The notes: generated by a model not told the origin, from the letters alone. A DNA stretch of 64,000 nucleotides from Gammaproteobacteria bacterium (GCA_018815245.1 JAHIXK010000002.1:338502-402501); one strand, 5' to 3'; positions 53,037 to 63,736 are shown, counted from the first letter of the stretch. Program-made: numbers and translations.

Positions 53037-54365
53037 CTACCTCGTTAATCCAGAACCCTTGAAGCTTGATTTCTTCAAAAGGCTGTCGTATTGCTGAGAC
53101 ATCACGTAGGCCTGAACCTGAGCCATGAAATCCATCGCAACAACTACAATAATCAACAGAGATGTACCGCCAAAATAGAACGGAACACTCAATCCCAAAA
53201 CCAGAAATTCCGGCAGCAAACACACCAAGGTGATGTAAGCAGCGCCAACCAGCGTCAAACGTGTCAACACCTTGTCGATGTAACGAGACGTTTGCTCACC
53301 TGGACGAATGCCTGGCAAAAACGCACCACTTTTCTTCAAGTTGTCTGCAGTTTCACGGCTGTTAAACACCAAGGCGGTGTAAAAGAAACAGAAAAACACA
53401 ATGGCAGCAGCATACAGCAGCATGTACAGCGGATGGCCTGGAGACAATGTCTGAGACACTTCCTTCAAAAAGCCCACCACCGCACCGTCGCCTGACCCAA
53501 ACCAGCTTGTCAGCGTTGCTGGCAACAAAATAATGCTCGACGCGAAAATGGGAGGAATAACACCCGCCATATTCAACTTCAAAGGCAAATGAGAAGTTTG
53601 TCCTTGGTATATCTTGTTACCCACCTGACGCTTGGCATAGTTCACCGTGATTTTTCTCTGGCCACGTTCTACAAAAACAACCAGGTAAGTAACCGCGACA
53701 GCCAACACCACAATCAACAACGCGATCAGTGAACTCATCGCACCGGTACGAACCAACTCAAAAAGCCCGCCAATTGCGCCCGGCAACCCGGCAGCGATAC
53801 CTGCAAAAATAAGTATCGAAATACCATTGCCCAAACCGCGCTCGGTAATTTGCTCGCCAAGCCACATCAAGAACATGGTTCCAGTGACCAGCGACACAGC
53901 CGTTGTAAAGCGGAAAGCCATACCCGGGTCAATGACAAGACCCGCTTGAGATTCCAAAGCCACAGAGATGCCGATGGCCTGGAATGTTGCCAGGAAAAAG
54001 GTGCCATAACGAGTGTACTGGGTAATCTTGCGACGACCCGCTTCACCTTCCTTCTTCAGGGCTTCAAGCTGAGGAACAACAACGCTCGCCAACTGCATCA
54101 CGATGGACGCCGAAATATACGGCATGATACCCAAGGCAAAAACAGTAAAACGGGACAAGGCACCACCGGAGAACATGTTGAACATGCCCAAAATGCCACC
54201 CTGCTGGCTGTCAAACAACTGCTTCAACTGAGCCGGATCAATTCCCGGTACGGGAATGTGTGCGCCAATACGATACACAATCAGAGCCAACAACAAGAAC
54301 ACCAGACGCTTTCGCAAATCTGAAAACTTGTTGGACGACGCCAATGTAGATGGATTAAAGGCCAC
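53037..54365 (-). CDS. secY: Preprotein translocase subunit SecY
   Basis: 442 residues, GTG start, ten membrane helices. [27 protein letters not shown] at the N-terminus and the central pore and cytoplasmic loops ([34 protein letters not shown] region at about 170) are typical. It forms the protein-conducting channel with SecE and SecG. It is three bases from infA and 11 from rplO, so it is cotranslated with the spc genes. Confidence 0.98.
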   Translation of the reverse strand: MAFNPSTLASSNKFSDLRKRLVFLLLALIVYRIGAHIPVPGIDPAQLKQLFDSQQGGILGMFNMFSGGALSRFTVFALGIMPYISASIVMQLASVVVPQLEALKKEGEAGRRKITQYTRYGTFFLATFQAIGISVALESQAGLVIDPGMAFRFTTAVSLVTGTMFLMWLGEQITERGLGNGISILIFAGIAAGLPGAIGGLFELVRTGAMSSLIALLIVVLAVAVTYLVVFVERGQRKITVNYAKRQVGNKIYQGQTSHLPLKLNMAGVIPPIFASSIILLPATLTSWFGSGDGAVVGFLKEVSQTLSPGHPLYMLLYAAAIVFFCFFYTALVFNSRETADNLKKSGAFLPGIRPGEQTSRYIDKVLTRLTLVGAAYITLVCLLPEFLVLGLSVPFYFGGTSLLIIVVVAMDFMAQVQAYVMSQQYDSLLKKSSFKGSGLTR

Positions 54366-54376
54366 GCGATGCTCTC

Positions 54377-54811
54377 TTAAGCGTTAATGGTGCCGCCAGC
54401 TGCCGCTATGGCCTCTGCTGCGCCCTTCGTTGCCTTAATGCCGTTCAATACAACAGCACGCTTGATCTCACCAGCCAGAATCACCTTGACCGCCAAAGTT
54501 TGGGCCGGTACAAGACCCGCCTGCTTCAACGTCAAAATATCCACTGTGTCCACCGCCAATGTGTCCAGATCTGTCAAACGGATCTGGGCATTGAAAGCCG
54601 CAGTACGTGATGAGAAACCACGCTTTGGCAAGCGACGATGCATTGGCATCTGACCGCCTTCAAAACCCACCTTGTGAAAGCCACCGCTGCGTGACTTTTG
54701 ACCTTTGTGACCACGGCCAGCAGTTTTACCCCAACCGGAGCCAATACCTCGGCCCACGCGTTTGCGGTTGAACTTACTGCCTGGTGCAGGTGCAAGTGTA
54801 TTCAGTTCCAT
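54377..54811 (-). CDS. rplO: 50S ribosomal protein L15 (uL15)
   Basis: 144 residues. [20 protein letters not shown] and [21 protein letters not shown] are diagnostic. Its start codon shares one base with the rpmD stop (TAATG at 54813-54809). L15 is a late-assembly protein of the large subunit. Confidence 0.98.
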   Translation of the reverse strand: MELNTLAPAPGSKFNRKRVGRGIGSGWGKTAGRGHKGQKSRSGGFHKVGFEGGQMPMHRRLPKRGFSSRTAAFNAQIRLTDLDTLAVDTVDILTLKQAGLVPAQTLAVKVILAGEIKRAVVLNGIKATKGAAEAIAAAGGTINA

Positions 54812-54993
54812 TATGCAGCCTCAACTTTCAAGAGGTATGACACCTTGTTAATCATTCCACGCACTTCGGGCGTATCAATCAGCACACGGCTGTGATTCAT
54901 ACGACGTAGACCCAAACCACGCACAGTAGCGCGATGTGATTCTTTGGTCCCGATAATGCTCTTAACCAACGTAACTTTTACAGATGCGCTCAT
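54811..54993 (-). CDS. rpmD: 50S ribosomal protein L30 (uL30)
   Basis: 60 residues from the ATG at 54993 ([20 protein letters not shown]); a TTG two codons upstream is not needed. [18 protein letters not shown] is the L30 signature. It starts two bases after the rpsE stop and overlaps rplO by one base. Confidence 0.97.
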   Translation of the reverse strand: MSASVKVTLVKSIIGTKESHRATVRGLGLRRMNHSRVLIDTPEVRGMINKVSYLLKVEAA

Positions 54994-54995
54994 GA

Positions 54996-55520
54996 TCAAG
55001 CCTCAAATAACTTTTCAACTGACAAGCCACGCTTGGCGGCAATTTCAGCTGGGGTTTGCAACTTGCCCAAGGCATCTAGGGTAGCTCGCACCAAGTTGTA
55101 AGGGTTCGATGAACCATGGCTTTTTGCCACGATATTGCGAACACCCACGACTTCCAGAACAGCACGCATTGGACCGCCGGCGATGATACCAGTACCTTCC
55201 TGCGCAGGAGCCAAAAACACCTTGGAGGCGCCATGCTGGCCGTACACAATGTGATGGATTGAACCATCACGCAAAGATACCTTTTCCATCTGGCGACGCG
55301 CCTGCTCCATGGCTTTTTGAACAGCCACCGGCACTTCACGGGACTTGCCCTTGCCCATACCTACACTGCCATCACCATCGCCAACTACTGTCAACGCAGC
55401 GAAGCCGAGGATACGACCACCTTTAACAACCTTGGTCACGCGGTTAACCGCGATCATTTTTTCTTTCAGGCCGTCATCACGCGCTTCAGGCGCGGCATTT
55501 TTACCTTGCATTCTTGCCAT
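54996..55520 (-). CDS. rpsE: 30S ribosomal protein S5 (uS5)
   Basis: 174 residues from the ATG at 55520 ([20 protein letters not shown]). The double-stranded-RNA-binding domain [18 protein letters not shown] and the C-terminal [20 protein letters not shown] are present. S5 takes part in decoding accuracy and mRNA unwinding at the entry site. Confidence 0.98.
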   Translation of the reverse strand: MARMQGKNAAPEARDDGLKEKMIAVNRVTKVVKGGRILGFAALTVVGDGDGSVGMGKGKSREVPVAVQKAMEQARRQMEKVSLRDGSIHHIVYGQHGASKVFLAPAQEGTGIIAGGPMRAVLEVVGVRNIVAKSHGSSNPYNLVRATLDALGKLQTPAEIAAKRGLSVEKLFEA

Positions 55521-55529
55521 GATCACTCC

Positions 55530-55892
55530 TTAGAATTTCAAGCCAGCTTCACGCGCAGCGTCAGCCAGTTCTTTTACACGACCGTGATAGGCAAAGCCCG
55601 AGCGATCGAAAGCAACTTCGCTGATGCCTGCAGCCAAAGCACGCTTGGCAATTGCAGCACCGACCAAAGCGGCCGCAGCCCTGTTCGAACCGGACTTGCC
55701 TGCCAATTCAGCACGCAGGTCTTTGTCGTTCGTGGACGCAGACGCCAAAACCTGACCACCATCCGCAGAATGAACCGCAGCATAGATGTGGGAGTTGGTA
55801 CGGAACACACACAGACGTGTTGCACGAGCAAGTGCGATACGACGTCTGGTTTGTTTTGCACGACGGGCACGTGCCTCTTGTTTAGTTTCCAT
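55530..55892 (-). CDS. rplR: 50S ribosomal protein L18 (uL18)
   Basis: 120 residues. [20 protein letters not shown] and the C-terminal [20 protein letters not shown] are typical of this 5S-rRNA-binding protein. Encoded 18 bases after rplF and nine before rpsE. Confidence 0.98.
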   Translation of the reverse strand: METKQEARARRAKQTRRRIALARATRLCVFRTNSHIYAAVHSADGGQVLASASTNDKDLRAELAGKSGSNRAAAALVGAAIAKRALAAGISEVAFDRSGFAYHGRVKELADAAREAGLKF

Positions 55893-55910
55893 AATTTACC
55901 TCTTGGTGCC

Positions 55911-56444
55911 TTATTTCTTCTTGGTCTCTTTGATAACCACACGCTCATCCGAATAACGCACACCCTTGCCCTTGTAGGGCTCCGGTGGACGGTATGCGCG
56001 AATTTCAGCTGCAGTCTGACCAACCACTTGTTTGTCGGCACCCTTCAAGATGATCTCTGTGGGCGTTGGCGTTTCAGCCTTCACACCCGCCGGCAGTTTG
56101 TGAATGACCGGGTGAGAAAAACCCAGCGCCAGGTTGATTGAATCCCCCTGAATGGCTGCCTTGTAACCCACGCCAACCAACTGCAGCTTTCGCTCAAAAC
56201 CTTTGCTTACACCGTTAACCATATTGGCCAACAAGGCGCGGGCTGTACCGGCTTGTGCGTTCGCGTCGGTTGTGTCAACAACCGGCTTTACAGACAACAC
56301 ACCATTTTCGAATACCGGCATCACCAGCGGATTGACATTCAGCTTCAGTTCAGCACTGCCACCCTTTACGGAAACAACCTGACCATTCACATCAACCTGT
56401 ACGCTTGAAGGCACAGAAATGGGAGCTTTCGCTACTCTTGACAT
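55911..56444 (-). CDS. rplF: 50S ribosomal protein L6 (uL6)
   Basis: 177 residues with two repeated domains. [20 protein letters not shown] and the C-terminal [17 protein letters not shown] are diagnostic. L6 lies near the sarcin-ricin loop, at the factor-binding site. Confidence 0.98.
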   Translation of the reverse strand: MSRVAKAPISVPSSVQVDVNGQVVSVKGGSAELKLNVNPLVMPVFENGVLSVKPVVDTTDANAQAGTARALLANMVNGVSKGFERKLQLVGVGYKAAIQGDSINLALGFSHPVIHKLPAGVKAETPTPTEIILKGADKQVVGQTAAEIRAYRPPEPYKGKGVRYSDERVVIKETKKK

Positions 56445-56456
56445 TTCATTACCCCT

Positions 56457-56852
56457 TTAAGCCACGTAGCAGATAACTTCGCCGCCAATACCAGTGGTAC
56501 GGGCCTTGCGATCAGTCATCACGCCTTTGGATGTTGAAACAATCGCCACGCCCAAACCGTTCATCACCTGAGGAATTTCGTCTTTACCCTTGTAAATACG
56601 CAAACCGGGTTTTGAAACACGTTCGATCTTCTCGATTACGGGGCGACCCGCATAGTACTTCAATTCAATTTTCAAAACAGGCTTTGCTGACTCGCCAACA
56701 ATTGAGAAGCTCTCAATGTAACCTTCGTCTTTCAAAACTTGCGCAATAGCTACCTTCACTTTTGAGGAAGGCATCTCAACCGAAACCTTGTCAACACCCT
56801 GAGCATTGCGAATGCGGGTCAACATGTCGGCGATTGGATCACTCATACTCAT
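56457..56852 (-). CDS. rpsH: 30S ribosomal protein S8 (uS8)
   Basis: 131 residues; a second ATG two codons in (56846) could also be used. [18 protein letters not shown] and the C-terminal [20 protein letters not shown] are the S8 signature. S8 is a primary 16S-binding protein and in E. coli represses the spc operon by binding mRNA near rplE. Confidence 0.98.
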   Translation of the reverse strand: MSMSDPIADMLTRIRNAQGVDKVSVEMPSSKVKVAIAQVLKDEGYIESFSIVGESAKPVLKIELKYYAGRPVIEKIERVSKPGLRIYKGKDEIPQVMNGLGVAIVSTSKGVMTDRKARTTGIGGEVICYVA

Positions 56853-56864
56853 AATTAGAACCCC

Positions 56865-57170
56865 TTACCAACTTGCCTTAGTGATTCCAGGAATCTCACC
56901 ACGCATGGCAATTTCACGGATCTTGTTACGGGCCAAACCGAACAAACGGAATGTGCCGCGGGGACGACCAGTCAATTCGCAGCGATTACGCTGACGAGTT
57001 GGGTTCGCATTTCTTGGCAGCGCCTGCAGCTTCAGACGCGCCTCATAGCGGTCTGCTTCACTGACCGACTGATCTTTTACAATCTTGTTCAAAGCCTCAC
57101 GCTTGGCCGCATACTTCTTGACCAAACTGGCGCGCTTTTTCTCGCGATTAATCAAAGCTAGTTTTGCCAC
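56865..57170 (-). CDS. rpsN: 30S ribosomal protein S14 (uS14), zinc-free form
   Basis: 101 residues, GTG start. [20 protein letters not shown] and [20 protein letters not shown] are typical; the four zinc cysteines of the short form are absent, so this is the long, zinc-independent type. Encoded eight bases after rplE. Confidence 0.97.
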   Translation of the reverse strand: MAKLALINREKKRASLVKKYAAKREALNKIVKDQSVSEADRYEARLKLQALPRNANPTRQRNRCELTGRPRGTFRLFGLARNKIREIAMRGEIPGITKASW

Positions 57171-57178
57171 GTCACACC

Positions 57179-57718
57179 TCAGTTACGGAACGGGAACTTG
57201 AAAGCGGTCAACAAAGCCTTGGCTTCATCGTTGGTACGCGCTGTCGTAGTTACGCTGATGTTAAGACCCCGAAGTGCGTCGATTTTGTCGTACTCAATTT
57301 CAGGGAAAATAATCTGTTCTTTGATACCGATGTTGTAGTTGCCACGACCATCAAATGACTTGCCGGACACACCACGGAAATCGCGAACCCGAGGAAACGC
57401 GATCGTTACCAAACGATCCAGGAATTCATACATGCGATCACCACGCAAAGTCACCATACAACCGACTGGATAACCCTCGCGAATTTTGAAACCCGCAATC
57501 GCCTTCTTGGCCTTGGTAACCACTGGCTTTTGACCAGCAATCTTGGTCAGATCACCCACAGCGTGCTCAATGATTTTCTTATCATTCACCGCCTCACCCA
57601 CACCCATGTTCAGAGTGATTTTGGTAATGCGGGGCACTTCCATAACGGACTTGTAACCAAATTGCTTGGCCAGCTGACCAACCACTTCGTTTCTATAAAA
57701 CTCTTGAAAACGTGACAC
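57179..57718 (-). CDS. rplE: 50S ribosomal protein L5 (uL5)
   Basis: 179 residues, GTG start at 57718. [39 protein letters not shown] and [19 protein letters not shown] are diagnostic. L5 binds 5S rRNA and contacts S13 across the subunit interface. Confidence 0.98.
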   Translation of the reverse strand: MSRFQEFYRNEVVGQLAKQFGYKSVMEVPRITKITLNMGVGEAVNDKKIIEHAVGDLTKIAGQKPVVTKAKKAIAGFKIREGYPVGCMVTLRGDRMYEFLDRLVTIAFPRVRDFRGVSGKSFDGRGNYNIGIKEQIIFPEIEYDKIDALRGLNISVTTTARTNDEAKALLTAFKFPFRN

Positions 57719-57728
57719 GACGGCCCCC

Positions 57729-58043
57729 TTAGTTTGCCAACTGAGCGCCGGTTTTCACCAGAACCCGCACGGACTTGCCATCCACTTGCTTGACGGCCAC
57801 ACGAGATGGCTTACCTGTCTCTTTGTCAAACAAACTGACATTGGACTGGTGGATAGGCATTGTCTTATCAACAACACCACCAACATCTCCCTTCATAGGA
57901 TTTGGCTTTTGATGCTTTTTAACGATATTCACACCTTCAACCAAGAGGTATTCATCATTCACGCGAGAAAGCACAACACCTTTCTTGCCTTTGAACTTGC
58001 CGTTAAGCACCAGCACCTCATCGCCTTTACGAATTTTGTTCAT
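57729..58043 (-). CDS. rplX: 50S ribosomal protein L24 (uL24)
   Basis: 104 residues. The KOW motif is near the start ([20 protein letters not shown]), then [20 protein letters not shown]. An assembly-initiator protein of the large subunit, encoded seven bases after rplN. Confidence 0.98.
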   Translation of the reverse strand: MNKIRKGDEVLVLNGKFKGKKGVVLSRVNDEYLLVEGVNIVKKHQKPNPMKGDVGGVVDKTMPIHQSNVSLFDKETGKPSRVAVKQVDGKSVRVLVKTGAQLAN

Positions 58044-58050
58044 AATTCCC

Positions 58051-58419
58051 TCACAGAACTTCTGGTGCCAGCGACACGATCTTCATGAACTTTTCGTTAC
58101 GAAGTTCGCGCGTCACTGGGCCAAAAATACGGGTACCGATGGGCTCTAGTTTTGCATTGAGCAAAACCGCAGCGTTGTTGTCAAATTTGATCAACGCACC
58201 ATCGGGACGACGAACGCCCTTGGCCGTACGAACGACCACTGCGTTATAAATTTCGCCTTTTTTGACGCGACCACGAGGGGCCGCATCTTTAATGGTCACC
58301 TTGATGATGTCACCAATGCCCGCGTAGCGACGCTTGGAACCACCAAGGACCTTGATGCACATTACAGAACGCGCACCCGTGTTGTCGGCCACATCTAGCC
58401 GTGATTGCATTTGTATCAT
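58051..58419 (-). CDS. rplN: 50S ribosomal protein L14 (uL14)
   Basis: 122 residues. [20 protein letters not shown] and [20 protein letters not shown] are diagnostic. It is the first gene after the 108-base gap that separates the S10 and spc parts of the cluster. The protein forms an intersubunit bridge. Confidence 0.98.
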   Translation of the reverse strand: MIQMQSRLDVADNTGARSVMCIKVLGGSKRRYAGIGDIIKVTIKDAAPRGRVKKGEIYNAVVVRTAKGVRRPDGALIKFDNNAAVLLNAKLEPIGTRIFGPVTRELRNEKFMKIVSLAPEVL

Positions 58420-58482
58420 GGATTGTCAAACCAACTTAATCGCTTTCGCAACCAGTTTTGGTCCCGCATGGGTTGAAAAGAT

Positions 58483-58503
58483 AGCCTGCTATATTAGCAG
58501 GCT
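58483..58503 (-). terminator. Stem-loop at the S10/spc boundary
   Basis: AGCCTGCTA and TAGCAGGCT form a perfect 9-bp stem with a three-base loop, in the only 108-base gap of this stretch (58420-58527). On the transcribed strand it is followed by ATCTTTTC, a weak U tract. It may terminate part of the S10 transcript or protect its 3' end. I see no strong promoter for rplN in the rest of the gap. Confidence 0.6.
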
Positions 58504-58527
58504 TGAATTACTTGAGCAAGACAAAAA

Positions 58528-58800
58528 TCAAATGATTTTCGCTTTCTCCAATACTTTGGTCACACTCCAGGACTTTGTCTTGGAAATTGGGCGGCCTTCG
58601 CAGATCTCAACCAGATCACCTTCCCCGACTTCATTGCTTTCGTCGTGGGCGGTGTACTTGTGAGACTTCACGATGTACTTACCATAAATCGGGTGCTTGA
58701 TCCGGTTCTCAACCATCACCACCACCGATTTGGTCATCTTGTCGCTGACCACACGCCCCACCAGGGTGCGCTTCAAACTTGTTTTCGCTTCGGTGCTCAT
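58528..58800 (-). CDS. rpsQ: 30S ribosomal protein S17 (uS17)
   Basis: 90 residues. [20 protein letters not shown] and [20 protein letters not shown] are diagnostic. It is the last gene of the S10 part and overlaps rpmC by four bases (58797-58800). Confidence 0.98.
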   Translation of the reverse strand: MSTEAKTSLKRTLVGRVVSDKMTKSVVVMVENRIKHPIYGKYIVKSHKYTAHDESNEVGEGDLVEICEGRPISKTKSWSVTKVLEKAKII

Positions 58801-58991
58801 GCGGACCTCTTCGATTGTGTCATCACTGTTTTTACACGCGCGATGTCTTTGCGTACTTTTGCCAACTGGGAGTTGTTGGTCAATTGCTGCGTTGCAGCCT
58901 GCATGCGCAGGGAAAACTGCGCGCGCAACAACTCTTCCAACTCTTTCGTCAATTCTGCAGCGCCTTTACCGCGCAATTCAGAAGCTTTCAT
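58797..58991 (-). CDS. rpmC: 50S ribosomal protein L29 (uL29)
   Basis: 64 residues. [20 protein letters not shown] and the helix [20 protein letters not shown] are typical of this exit-tunnel-rim protein, a contact for the signal recognition particle and trigger factor. Its start is three bases after rplP. Confidence 0.97.
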   Translation of the reverse strand: MKASELRGKGAAELTKELEELLRAQFSLRMQAATQQLTNNSQLAKVRKDIARVKTVMTQSKRSA

Positions 58992-58994
58992 TGC

Positions 58995-59411
58995 TTAACT
59001 CCCAATCTGACGTGTTACGAACACGCAAGGAAGAGGCAGTTTGGCAGCCGCAAGGCGGAAAGCCTCACGTGCCAACTCTTCGCTTACACCGTCCATTTCA
59101 TAGAGAACCTTACCTGGCTGGATTTCAGCCACATAAAACTCTACGTTACCTTTACCATTACCCATCCGAACTTCTGCAGGCTTATTGGTAATCGGCTTGT
59201 CCGGAAACACGCGGATCCAAATCTTACCGCCACGCTTGATGTGGCGGACCATGGCTCGACGGGCGGATTCGATCTGGCGAGCAGTCAAACGACCACGACC
59301 AGTTGATTTCAGACCGTATACACCAAAAGAAACACTTGCACCACGAGTGGCCAGGCCAGTATTGCGACCTTTGTGTTCTTTTCTATATTTGCGACGTGAT
59401 GGCTGTAACAT
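58995..59411 (-). CDS. rplP: 50S ribosomal protein L16 (uL16)
   Basis: 138 residues from the second of two tandem ATGs (59411; [17 protein letters not shown]), which matches the family start; the first (59414) would add one methionine. [20 protein letters not shown] and [20 protein letters not shown] are diagnostic. It lies at the A-site/peptidyl-transferase region. Confidence 0.97.
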   Translation of the reverse strand: MLQPSRRKYRKEHKGRNTGLATRGASVSFGVYGLKSTGRGRLTARQIESARRAMVRHIKRGGKIWIRVFPDKPITNKPAEVRMGNGKGNVEFYVAEIQPGKVLYEMDGVSEELAREAFRLAAAKLPLPCVFVTRQIGS

Positions 59412-59425
59412 CATGCGCTCCCAGA

Positions 59426-60226
59426 TTACTGTTCTGAGGAAGTGCTTGCAGCGCCTTCCTCTTTGTTTGCACCACTAGCTGCTGCGCTAGCACCTTCGGG
59501 TTTACGTGCCTTGCGTGCACCTGCAGGGCGTGTAGAAGGACGACGCGGACGACGCTCTTCTTTTTCTGCCTCAACTGGCGCTGCCGCTACATCGCCGCGA
59601 CCCAATGTGTCGCCTTTGTAAACCCAGACTTTGATACCGATAATGCCGTATGTTGTCGCAGCTTCGCTGGTTGCATAATCGATGTCTGCGCGCAGTGTAT
59701 GCAAAGGCACGCGGCCTTCACGATACCACTCAGTACGTGCGATCTCGATGCCATTCAAACGACCTGAAGACATGATCTTGATGCCCTGGGCACCCATGCG
59801 CATGGCATTTTGCATCGCCCGCTTCATAGCACGTCGGAACATAATACGGCGCTCTAGCTGCGATGAAATTCCATCGGCAATCAGCTGGGCGTCAATTTCA
59901 GGCTTGCGAACTTCTTCGATATTCACATGCACAGGAACGCCAACCAATTTCTGCAAGCTGGCCTTCAACAATTCAATGTCTTCACCCTTCTTGCCAATCA
60001 CCACACCTGGGCGTGCCGAATAAATTGTAACGCGAGCGTTCTTGGCCGGGCGCTCTATCAGCACTCGACCAACAGATGCGTTCTTCAGCTTTTTCTTCAG
60101 GAAATCACGAACCTGGATGTCTTCAAGCAGCATCTTGGAAAAATCCCGGTTCGATGCGTACCAGCGAGAAGCCCAGTTGCGTGATACTGCCAGGCGAAAG
60201 CCCGTAGGGTTAATTTTCTGACCCAT
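59426..60226 (-). CDS. rpsC: 30S ribosomal protein S3 (uS3) with long basic/acidic tail
   Basis: 266 residues. [20 protein letters not shown], the KH domain ([20 protein letters not shown]) and the C-terminal [18 protein letters not shown] are typical. About 50 residues follow the conserved core: an arginine-rich part, then an Ala/Ser/Glu-rich end. E. coli S3 is about 30 residues shorter; such tails are common in betaproteobacteria. S3 lines the mRNA entry. Confidence 0.98.
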   Translation of the reverse strand: MGQKINPTGFRLAVSRNWASRWYASNRDFSKMLLEDIQVRDFLKKKLKNASVGRVLIERPAKNARVTIYSARPGVVIGKKGEDIELLKASLQKLVGVPVHVNIEEVRKPEIDAQLIADGISSQLERRIMFRRAMKRAMQNAMRMGAQGIKIMSSGRLNGIEIARTEWYREGRVPLHTLRADIDYATSEAATTYGIIGIKVWVYKGDTLGRGDVAAAPVEAEKEERRPRRPSTRPAGARKARKPEGASAAASGANKEEGAASTSSEQ

Positions 60227-60235
60227 GTAACCCCC

Positions 60236-60565
60236 TTAGTTTCCAACCGTCACATAAATGTGACTGGTCTTCTTAGTGATACGATTGCCGCGACCCTTAG
60301 CGCGCGCCGTAAAGCGCTTCAACACAGGCCCCTCTTCCACATAAATGGTTTTCACCTTCAATTCATCCACATCCGCACCGTCATTGTGTTCAGCGTTGGC
60401 GATAGCGCTTTCCAACACTTTCTTCACAATGCCAGCCGCCTTCTGTGGAGAGAAAGCAAGGATATTCAAGGCCTGATCAACCTTTTTACCGCGAATCAGA
60501 TCAGCGACCATTCGGCCACGCTGAGGAGACAAGCGAACACCCTTTAAAATTGCACGAGTTTCCAT
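60236..60565 (-). CDS. rplV: 50S ribosomal protein L22 (uL22)
   Basis: 109 residues. [20 protein letters not shown] and the tunnel hairpin with [19 protein letters not shown] are diagnostic. Its loop lines the exit tunnel and is a site of macrolide resistance changes; nothing unusual is seen here. Confidence 0.98.
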   Translation of the reverse strand: METRAILKGVRLSPQRGRMVADLIRGKKVDQALNILAFSPQKAAGIVKKVLESAIANAEHNDGADVDELKVKTIYVEEGPVLKRFTARAKGRGNRITKKTSHIYVTVGN

Positions 60566-60575
60566 TTCCTACCCC

Positions 60576-60851
60576 TTATCGCTTGGCCTTCTTGTCAGCC
60601 GCATGACCCTTGAATGTACGCGTCAACGCAAATTCACCGAGCTTGTGACCAACCATGTTTTCGTTGATATACACAGGCACATGTTGCTTGCCATTGTGTA
60701 CCGCGATTGTCAGACCAATGAAGTCTGGGAGTACAGTCGAGCGACGCGACCAAGTTTTAATTGGACGCTTGTCTTTCGACGCTGCAGCAGCCTCTACTTT
60801 TTTGATCAAGTGGGCGTCGCAGAAAGGACCTTTTTTTAATGAACGAGACAT
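60576..60851 (-). CDS. rpsS: 30S ribosomal protein S19 (uS19)
   Basis: 91 residues. [20 protein letters not shown] and [20 protein letters not shown] are diagnostic. It lies in the 30S head next to S13. Confidence 0.98.
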   Translation of the reverse strand: MSRSLKKGPFCDAHLIKKVEAAAASKDKRPIKTWSRRSTVLPDFIGLTIAVHNGKQHVPVYINENMVGHKLGEFALTRTFKGHAADKKAKR

Positions 60852-60866
60852 ATCTGTTTACCCCAC

Positions 60867-61694
60867 TTAACGCTTGTGACGACGCTGAACAATCATCGAA
60901 TTGGTACGCTTGTTGTTGCGCGTGCGGTAACCCTTGGCTGGCTGACCCCAAGGACTAACTGGCACACGACCTTCGCCGGTTTTGCCTTCACCACCACCAT
61001 GTGGGTGATCTACCGGGTTCATCGCTGTACCACGCACTGTCGGGCGAATGCCCTTCCAGCGTGTTGCACCAGCCTTACCCACCTTCTTCAAGCTGTTTTC
61101 TTCGTTGCTTACTTCACCAATCGTGGCACGACATTCGATGTGCACTCGGCGAATTTCGCCAGAACGCAAACGCATCTGGGCGTAAGTACCATCACGTGCC
61201 AACAACATGGCGGAGCCACCTGCTGAACGCGCAATTTGAGCACCCTTACCGGGCAACATTTCCACGCAATGCACCGTAGTACCTACAGGAATGTTGCGAA
61301 TTGGCAATGTATTACCAATTTTGATTGGTGCTTCGGAACCGTTCACCACGGTTTGACCCAACTGCAAACCACGGGGCGCAATAATATAAGCGCGCTCACC
61401 GTCTGCGTAGCAAATCAAGGCAATGTGGGCTGTACGGTTAGGATCGTACTCGATCGTTTCCACTTTTGCCGGCACACCATCTTTGTTGCGCTTGAAGTCA
61501 ACCATGCGGTAGTGCTGCTTGTGACCACCACCCATGTGGCGGGTCGTAATGCGACCGTTGTTGTTACGGCCGGCAGTCTTGGATTTCTTTTCGAGCAGTG
61601 GAGCGTAGGGCTCACCCTTGTGCAAATGCGGATGAACCACTTTCACCATGGCACGGCGGCCAGGCGACGTTGGCTTTAATTTAACTAATGGCAT
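60867..61694 (-). CDS. rplB: 50S ribosomal protein L2 (uL2)
   Basis: 275 residues. [40 protein letters not shown] and [19 protein letters not shown] are diagnostic, with the conserved histidine in the last motif. It is needed for subunit association and peptidyl-transferase activity. One base separates it from rplW. Confidence 0.98.
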   Translation of the reverse strand: MPLVKLKPTSPGRRAMVKVVHPHLHKGEPYAPLLEKKSKTAGRNNNGRITTRHMGGGHKQHYRMVDFKRNKDGVPAKVETIEYDPNRTAHIALICYADGERAYIIAPRGLQLGQTVVNGSEAPIKIGNTLPIRNIPVGTTVHCVEMLPGKGAQIARSAGGSAMLLARDGTYAQMRLRSGEIRRVHIECRATIGEVSNEENSLKKVGKAGATRWKGIRPTVRGTAMNPVDHPHGGGEGKTGEGRVPVSPWGQPAKGYRTRNNKRTNSMIVQRRHKR

Positions 61695-61695
61695 G

Positions 61696-61992
61696 TTACG
61701 CAGCCTCCGAGAAATTAATTTCCTGACCAGCTTTCAGCGCAACGTAGGCTTTGCGTACATCGGAGCGACGCCCGATAGTGCGGCCAAAGCGTTTCTGCTT
61801 ACCAGCAATGTTCACTACACGCACGGCCTCAACTTCCACCTTGAACAACAGCTCAACAGCAGCCTTGATTTCTTGCTTGGTTGCAGTAGTGCAAACCTTG
61901 AAAGCAATTTGCTCATGCTTGTCGGCCAACATGGTGCTCTTTTCAGAGACGATGGGCGCCAACAAAATTTTCATTAAACGCTGAGTGTTCAT
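61696..61992 (-). CDS. rplW: 50S ribosomal protein L23 (uL23)
   Basis: 98 residues. [20 protein letters not shown] and [20 protein letters not shown] are typical. It forms the main dock for trigger factor and SRP at the tunnel exit. Overlaps rplD by four bases (61989-61992). Confidence 0.97.
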   Translation of the reverse strand: MNTQRLMKILLAPIVSEKSTMLADKHEQIAFKVCTTATKQEIKAAVELLFKVEVEAVRVVNIAGKQKRFGRTIGRRSDVRKAYVALKAGQEINFSEAA

Positions 61993-62609
61993 GCGTACAT
62001 CTCCTGCAGTTTGTCGATTGCAGCGCGAGTCGCAACCACTTTCTTGAAGTAGATCAAGGAAAGAGGATCGGCGTAGCGTGGCTCGACCACTGCCACGTTG
62101 GGCAGGTTTCTAGATGCCAAGTACAAGTTCTCGTCCACTGAATCCACAATCATCAGCACGGAATCAAGACCCATGGTTTTCAATTTCTGATCGAGCAATT
62201 TGGTTTTAGGAGCCTCGAGATCCAAAGACTCCACAACCACCAAGCGACCCTCACGGCTCAATTGAGACAAGATAGAACAAACACCGGCGCGGAACATCTT
62301 CTTGTTCAGCTTCTGCGTGAAGTTCTCATCTGGAGAGTTCGGGAAAGTTTTGCCGCCTCCGCGCCACAATGGGCTGGACACCGCACCAGCACGCGCACGA
62401 CCCGTGCCTTTTTGCTTCCACGGCTTGCGAGTCGAAGCACGCACTTCCGAACGGTCTTTTTGCTGACGCGTACCCTGACGCGCATTGGCCTGGTATGCAA
62501 CAACCAGCTGATGAATCAGCGGCTCGTTGTACTCACGACCAAATACCACATCGGACACCTGAACAGTTTGAGAGGCCTGCCCAGAATCACTAATGACTTT
62601 CAATTCCAT
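61989..62609 (-). CDS. rplD: 50S ribosomal protein L4 (uL4)
   Basis: 206 residues from the ATG at 62609 ([20 protein letters not shown]); the frame is open to 62663 but that extension lies in rpl[21 protein letters not shown] and [20 protein letters not shown] form the tunnel loop. In E. coli L4 also represses its own operon through the S10 leader. Confidence 0.98.
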   Translation of the reverse strand: MELKVISDSGQASQTVQVSDVVFGREYNEPLIHQLVVAYQANARQGTRQQKDRSEVRASTRKPWKQKGTGRARAGAVSSPLWRGGGKTFPNSPDENFTQKLNKKMFRAGVCSILSQLSREGRLVVVESLDLEAPKTKLLDQKLKTMGLDSVLMIVDSVDENLYLASRNLPNVAVVEPRYADPLSLIYFKKVVATRAAIDKLQEMYA

Positions 62610-62619
62610 CTGGTTCCCC

Positions 62620-63264
62620 TTACGCCTTTGCCTTGACAGCCGGCTTAACCAACAATTGGCCACCCTTTGATCCAGGCACTGCGCCCTTGATCAAAAGCAA
62701 ACCACGCTCGGCGTCTACACGCACAACTTCCAGGTTCTGGGTAGTACGGTTAACGTTACCCAACTGACCTGCCATGCGCTTACCAGGAAACACACGACCT
62801 GGATCCTGGGCCATACCAATTGAACCAGGTGCGTTGTGCGAGATCGAGTTACCATGAGATGCGCGCTGCGAACTGAAATGATGGCGCTTGATGGCACCAC
62901 TAAAACCCTTACCCTGCGTTACGCCACTTACATCAACCTTCTGACCAGGGGCAAAAATTTCCGCAGACACAGCAGCACCAACTTGCAACTCAGCAAGCTT
63001 GGCGGTGTCAACACGAAATTCAACAAGGGAAGAGGCCGCCTCAATTGAAGCGGCAGCAAAGTGACCAGCCTGCGCCTTTACAACGCGGGAGGCTCGCTTG
63101 GACCCGTAGGCAAGCTGAACGGCAGTATAGCCGTCTTGTTCGAGTGTTTTGAGCTGCGCAACACGGTTAGAAGACACATCAACAACGGTTACGGGAATAG
63201 ATACACCCGCGTCCGTAAAGATGCGCATCATGCCGATCTTGCGACCAATAAGGCCTAGACTCAT
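62620..63264 (-). CDS. rplC: 50S ribosomal protein L3 (uL3)
   Basis: 214 residues. [20 protein letters not shown] and [20 protein letters not shown] are diagnostic, with the glutamine methylated in many bacteria in [22 protein letters not shown] lies seven bases before the ATG, right after a small hairpin. It is separated from rpsJ by 99 bases that contain a likely promoter. Confidence 0.98.
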   Translation of the reverse strand: MSLGLIGRKIGMMRIFTDAGVSIPVTVVDVSSNRVAQLKTLEQDGYTAVQLAYGSKRASRVVKAQAGHFAAASIEAASSLVEFRVDTAKLAELQVGAAVSAEIFAPGQKVDVSGVTQGKGFSGAIKRHHFSSQRASHGNSISHNAPGSIGMAQDPGRVFPGKRMAGQLGNVNRTTQNLEVVRVDAERGLLLIKGAVPGSKGGQLLVKPAVKAKA

Positions 63265-63276
63265 GATTTCTCCAAT

Positions 63277-63296
63277 TTCGGCTACGATTGGCCGAA
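63277..63296 (-). promoter_or_regulatory. rplC: Small hairpin just before the rplC ribosome binding site
   Basis: TTCGGC (63277-63282) and GCCGAA (63291-63296) form a 6-bp stem with an eight-base loop. It ends a few bases before the GGAG of rplC and may affect access to it. Confidence 0.4.
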
Positions 63297-63315
63297 TGAT
63301 TAAATTCTATCTAAA

Positions 63316-63338
63316 GCTAACCTTTTGAAAAGGTTAGC
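63316..63338 (-). promoter_or_regulatory. Perfect 11-base-arm hairpin in the rpsJ-rplC gap
   Basis: GCTAACCTTTT (63316-63326) and AAAAGGTTAGC (63328-63338) are exact inverted arms around one base. The RNA continues TTTAGATAGAATTT, a broken U tract, so it could act as an attenuator. The predicted transcription start of the adjacent promoter falls at its first base, so it could also be a protective 5' stem. Confidence 0.65.
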
Positions 63339-63343
63339 CAAAG

Positions 63344-63372
63344 ATTATATGCGTTAATTTGATTTACTGCAA
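63344..63372 (-). promoter_or_regulatory. rplC: Likely internal promoter driving rplC and downstream genes
   Basis: Reading leftward, TTGCAG (63372-63367, the last two sense codons of rpsJ), exactly 17 bases, then a perfect TATAAT (63349-63344). Transcription would begin near 63337. The -10 is full consensus; the -35 is weak (TTG only). Confidence 0.55.
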
Positions 63373-63675
63373 CTTAATTTCTACATCTACGCCAGCAGGC
63401 AGATCCAGCTTCATCAAAGCATCCACAGTTTTGTCTGTTGGATCAACAATGTCCATCAAACGCTGATGGGTGCGGATCTCGAACTGGTCACGTGAAGTCT
63501 TGTTCACGTGTGGTGAACGCAAGATGTCGAAGCGCTTGATACGTGTGGGCAAAGGAACCGGCCCCTTAACCACTGCGCCGGTGCGCTTTGCTGTTTCAAC
63601 GATTTCCAGTGCGGACTGATCGATCAACTTGTAATCGAAGGCTTTCAAGCGAATGCGAATTTTTTGGTTATTCAT
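63364..63675 (-). CDS. rpsJ: 30S ribosomal protein S10 (uS10)
   Basis: 103 residues. [20 protein letters not shown] and the loop [20 protein letters not shown] are diagnostic. It is the first gene of the S10 operon; S10 also serves as NusE in antitermination. AGGA lies six bases before the ATG. A weak promoter (TTGAGG at 63732-63727, 16 bases, TATGGT at 63710-63705) lies upstream, in a 103-base gap too short for the long E. coli-type S10 leader. Confidence 0.98.
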   Translation of the reverse strand: MNNQKIRIRLKAFDYKLIDQSALEIVETAKRTGAVVKGPVPLPTRIKRFDILRSPHVNKTSRDQFEIRTHQRLMDIVDPTDKTVDALMKLDLPAGVDVEIKLQ

Positions 63676-63704
63676 GTCATTTCCTAAAGAGCAGTAAGAG
63701 TGTG

Positions 63705-63732
63705 ACCATACTTGACTTCTGGCTCACCTCAA
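63705..63732 (-). promoter_or_regulatory. rpsJ: Weak candidate promoter upstream of rpsJ
   Basis: TTGAGG (63732-63727) and TATGGT (63710-63705) are 16 bases apart, reading leftward; each matches four of six consensus bases. A start near 63698 would give a leader of only about 23 bases. Confidence 0.3.
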
Positions 63733-63736
63733 AGTT

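Noticed and set aside
58421..58430. TTGACA-like box on the minus strand just before rplN
   Set aside because: It is six bases from the start codon and no -10 box follows at a useful distance; a transcript from it would lack the rplN start.
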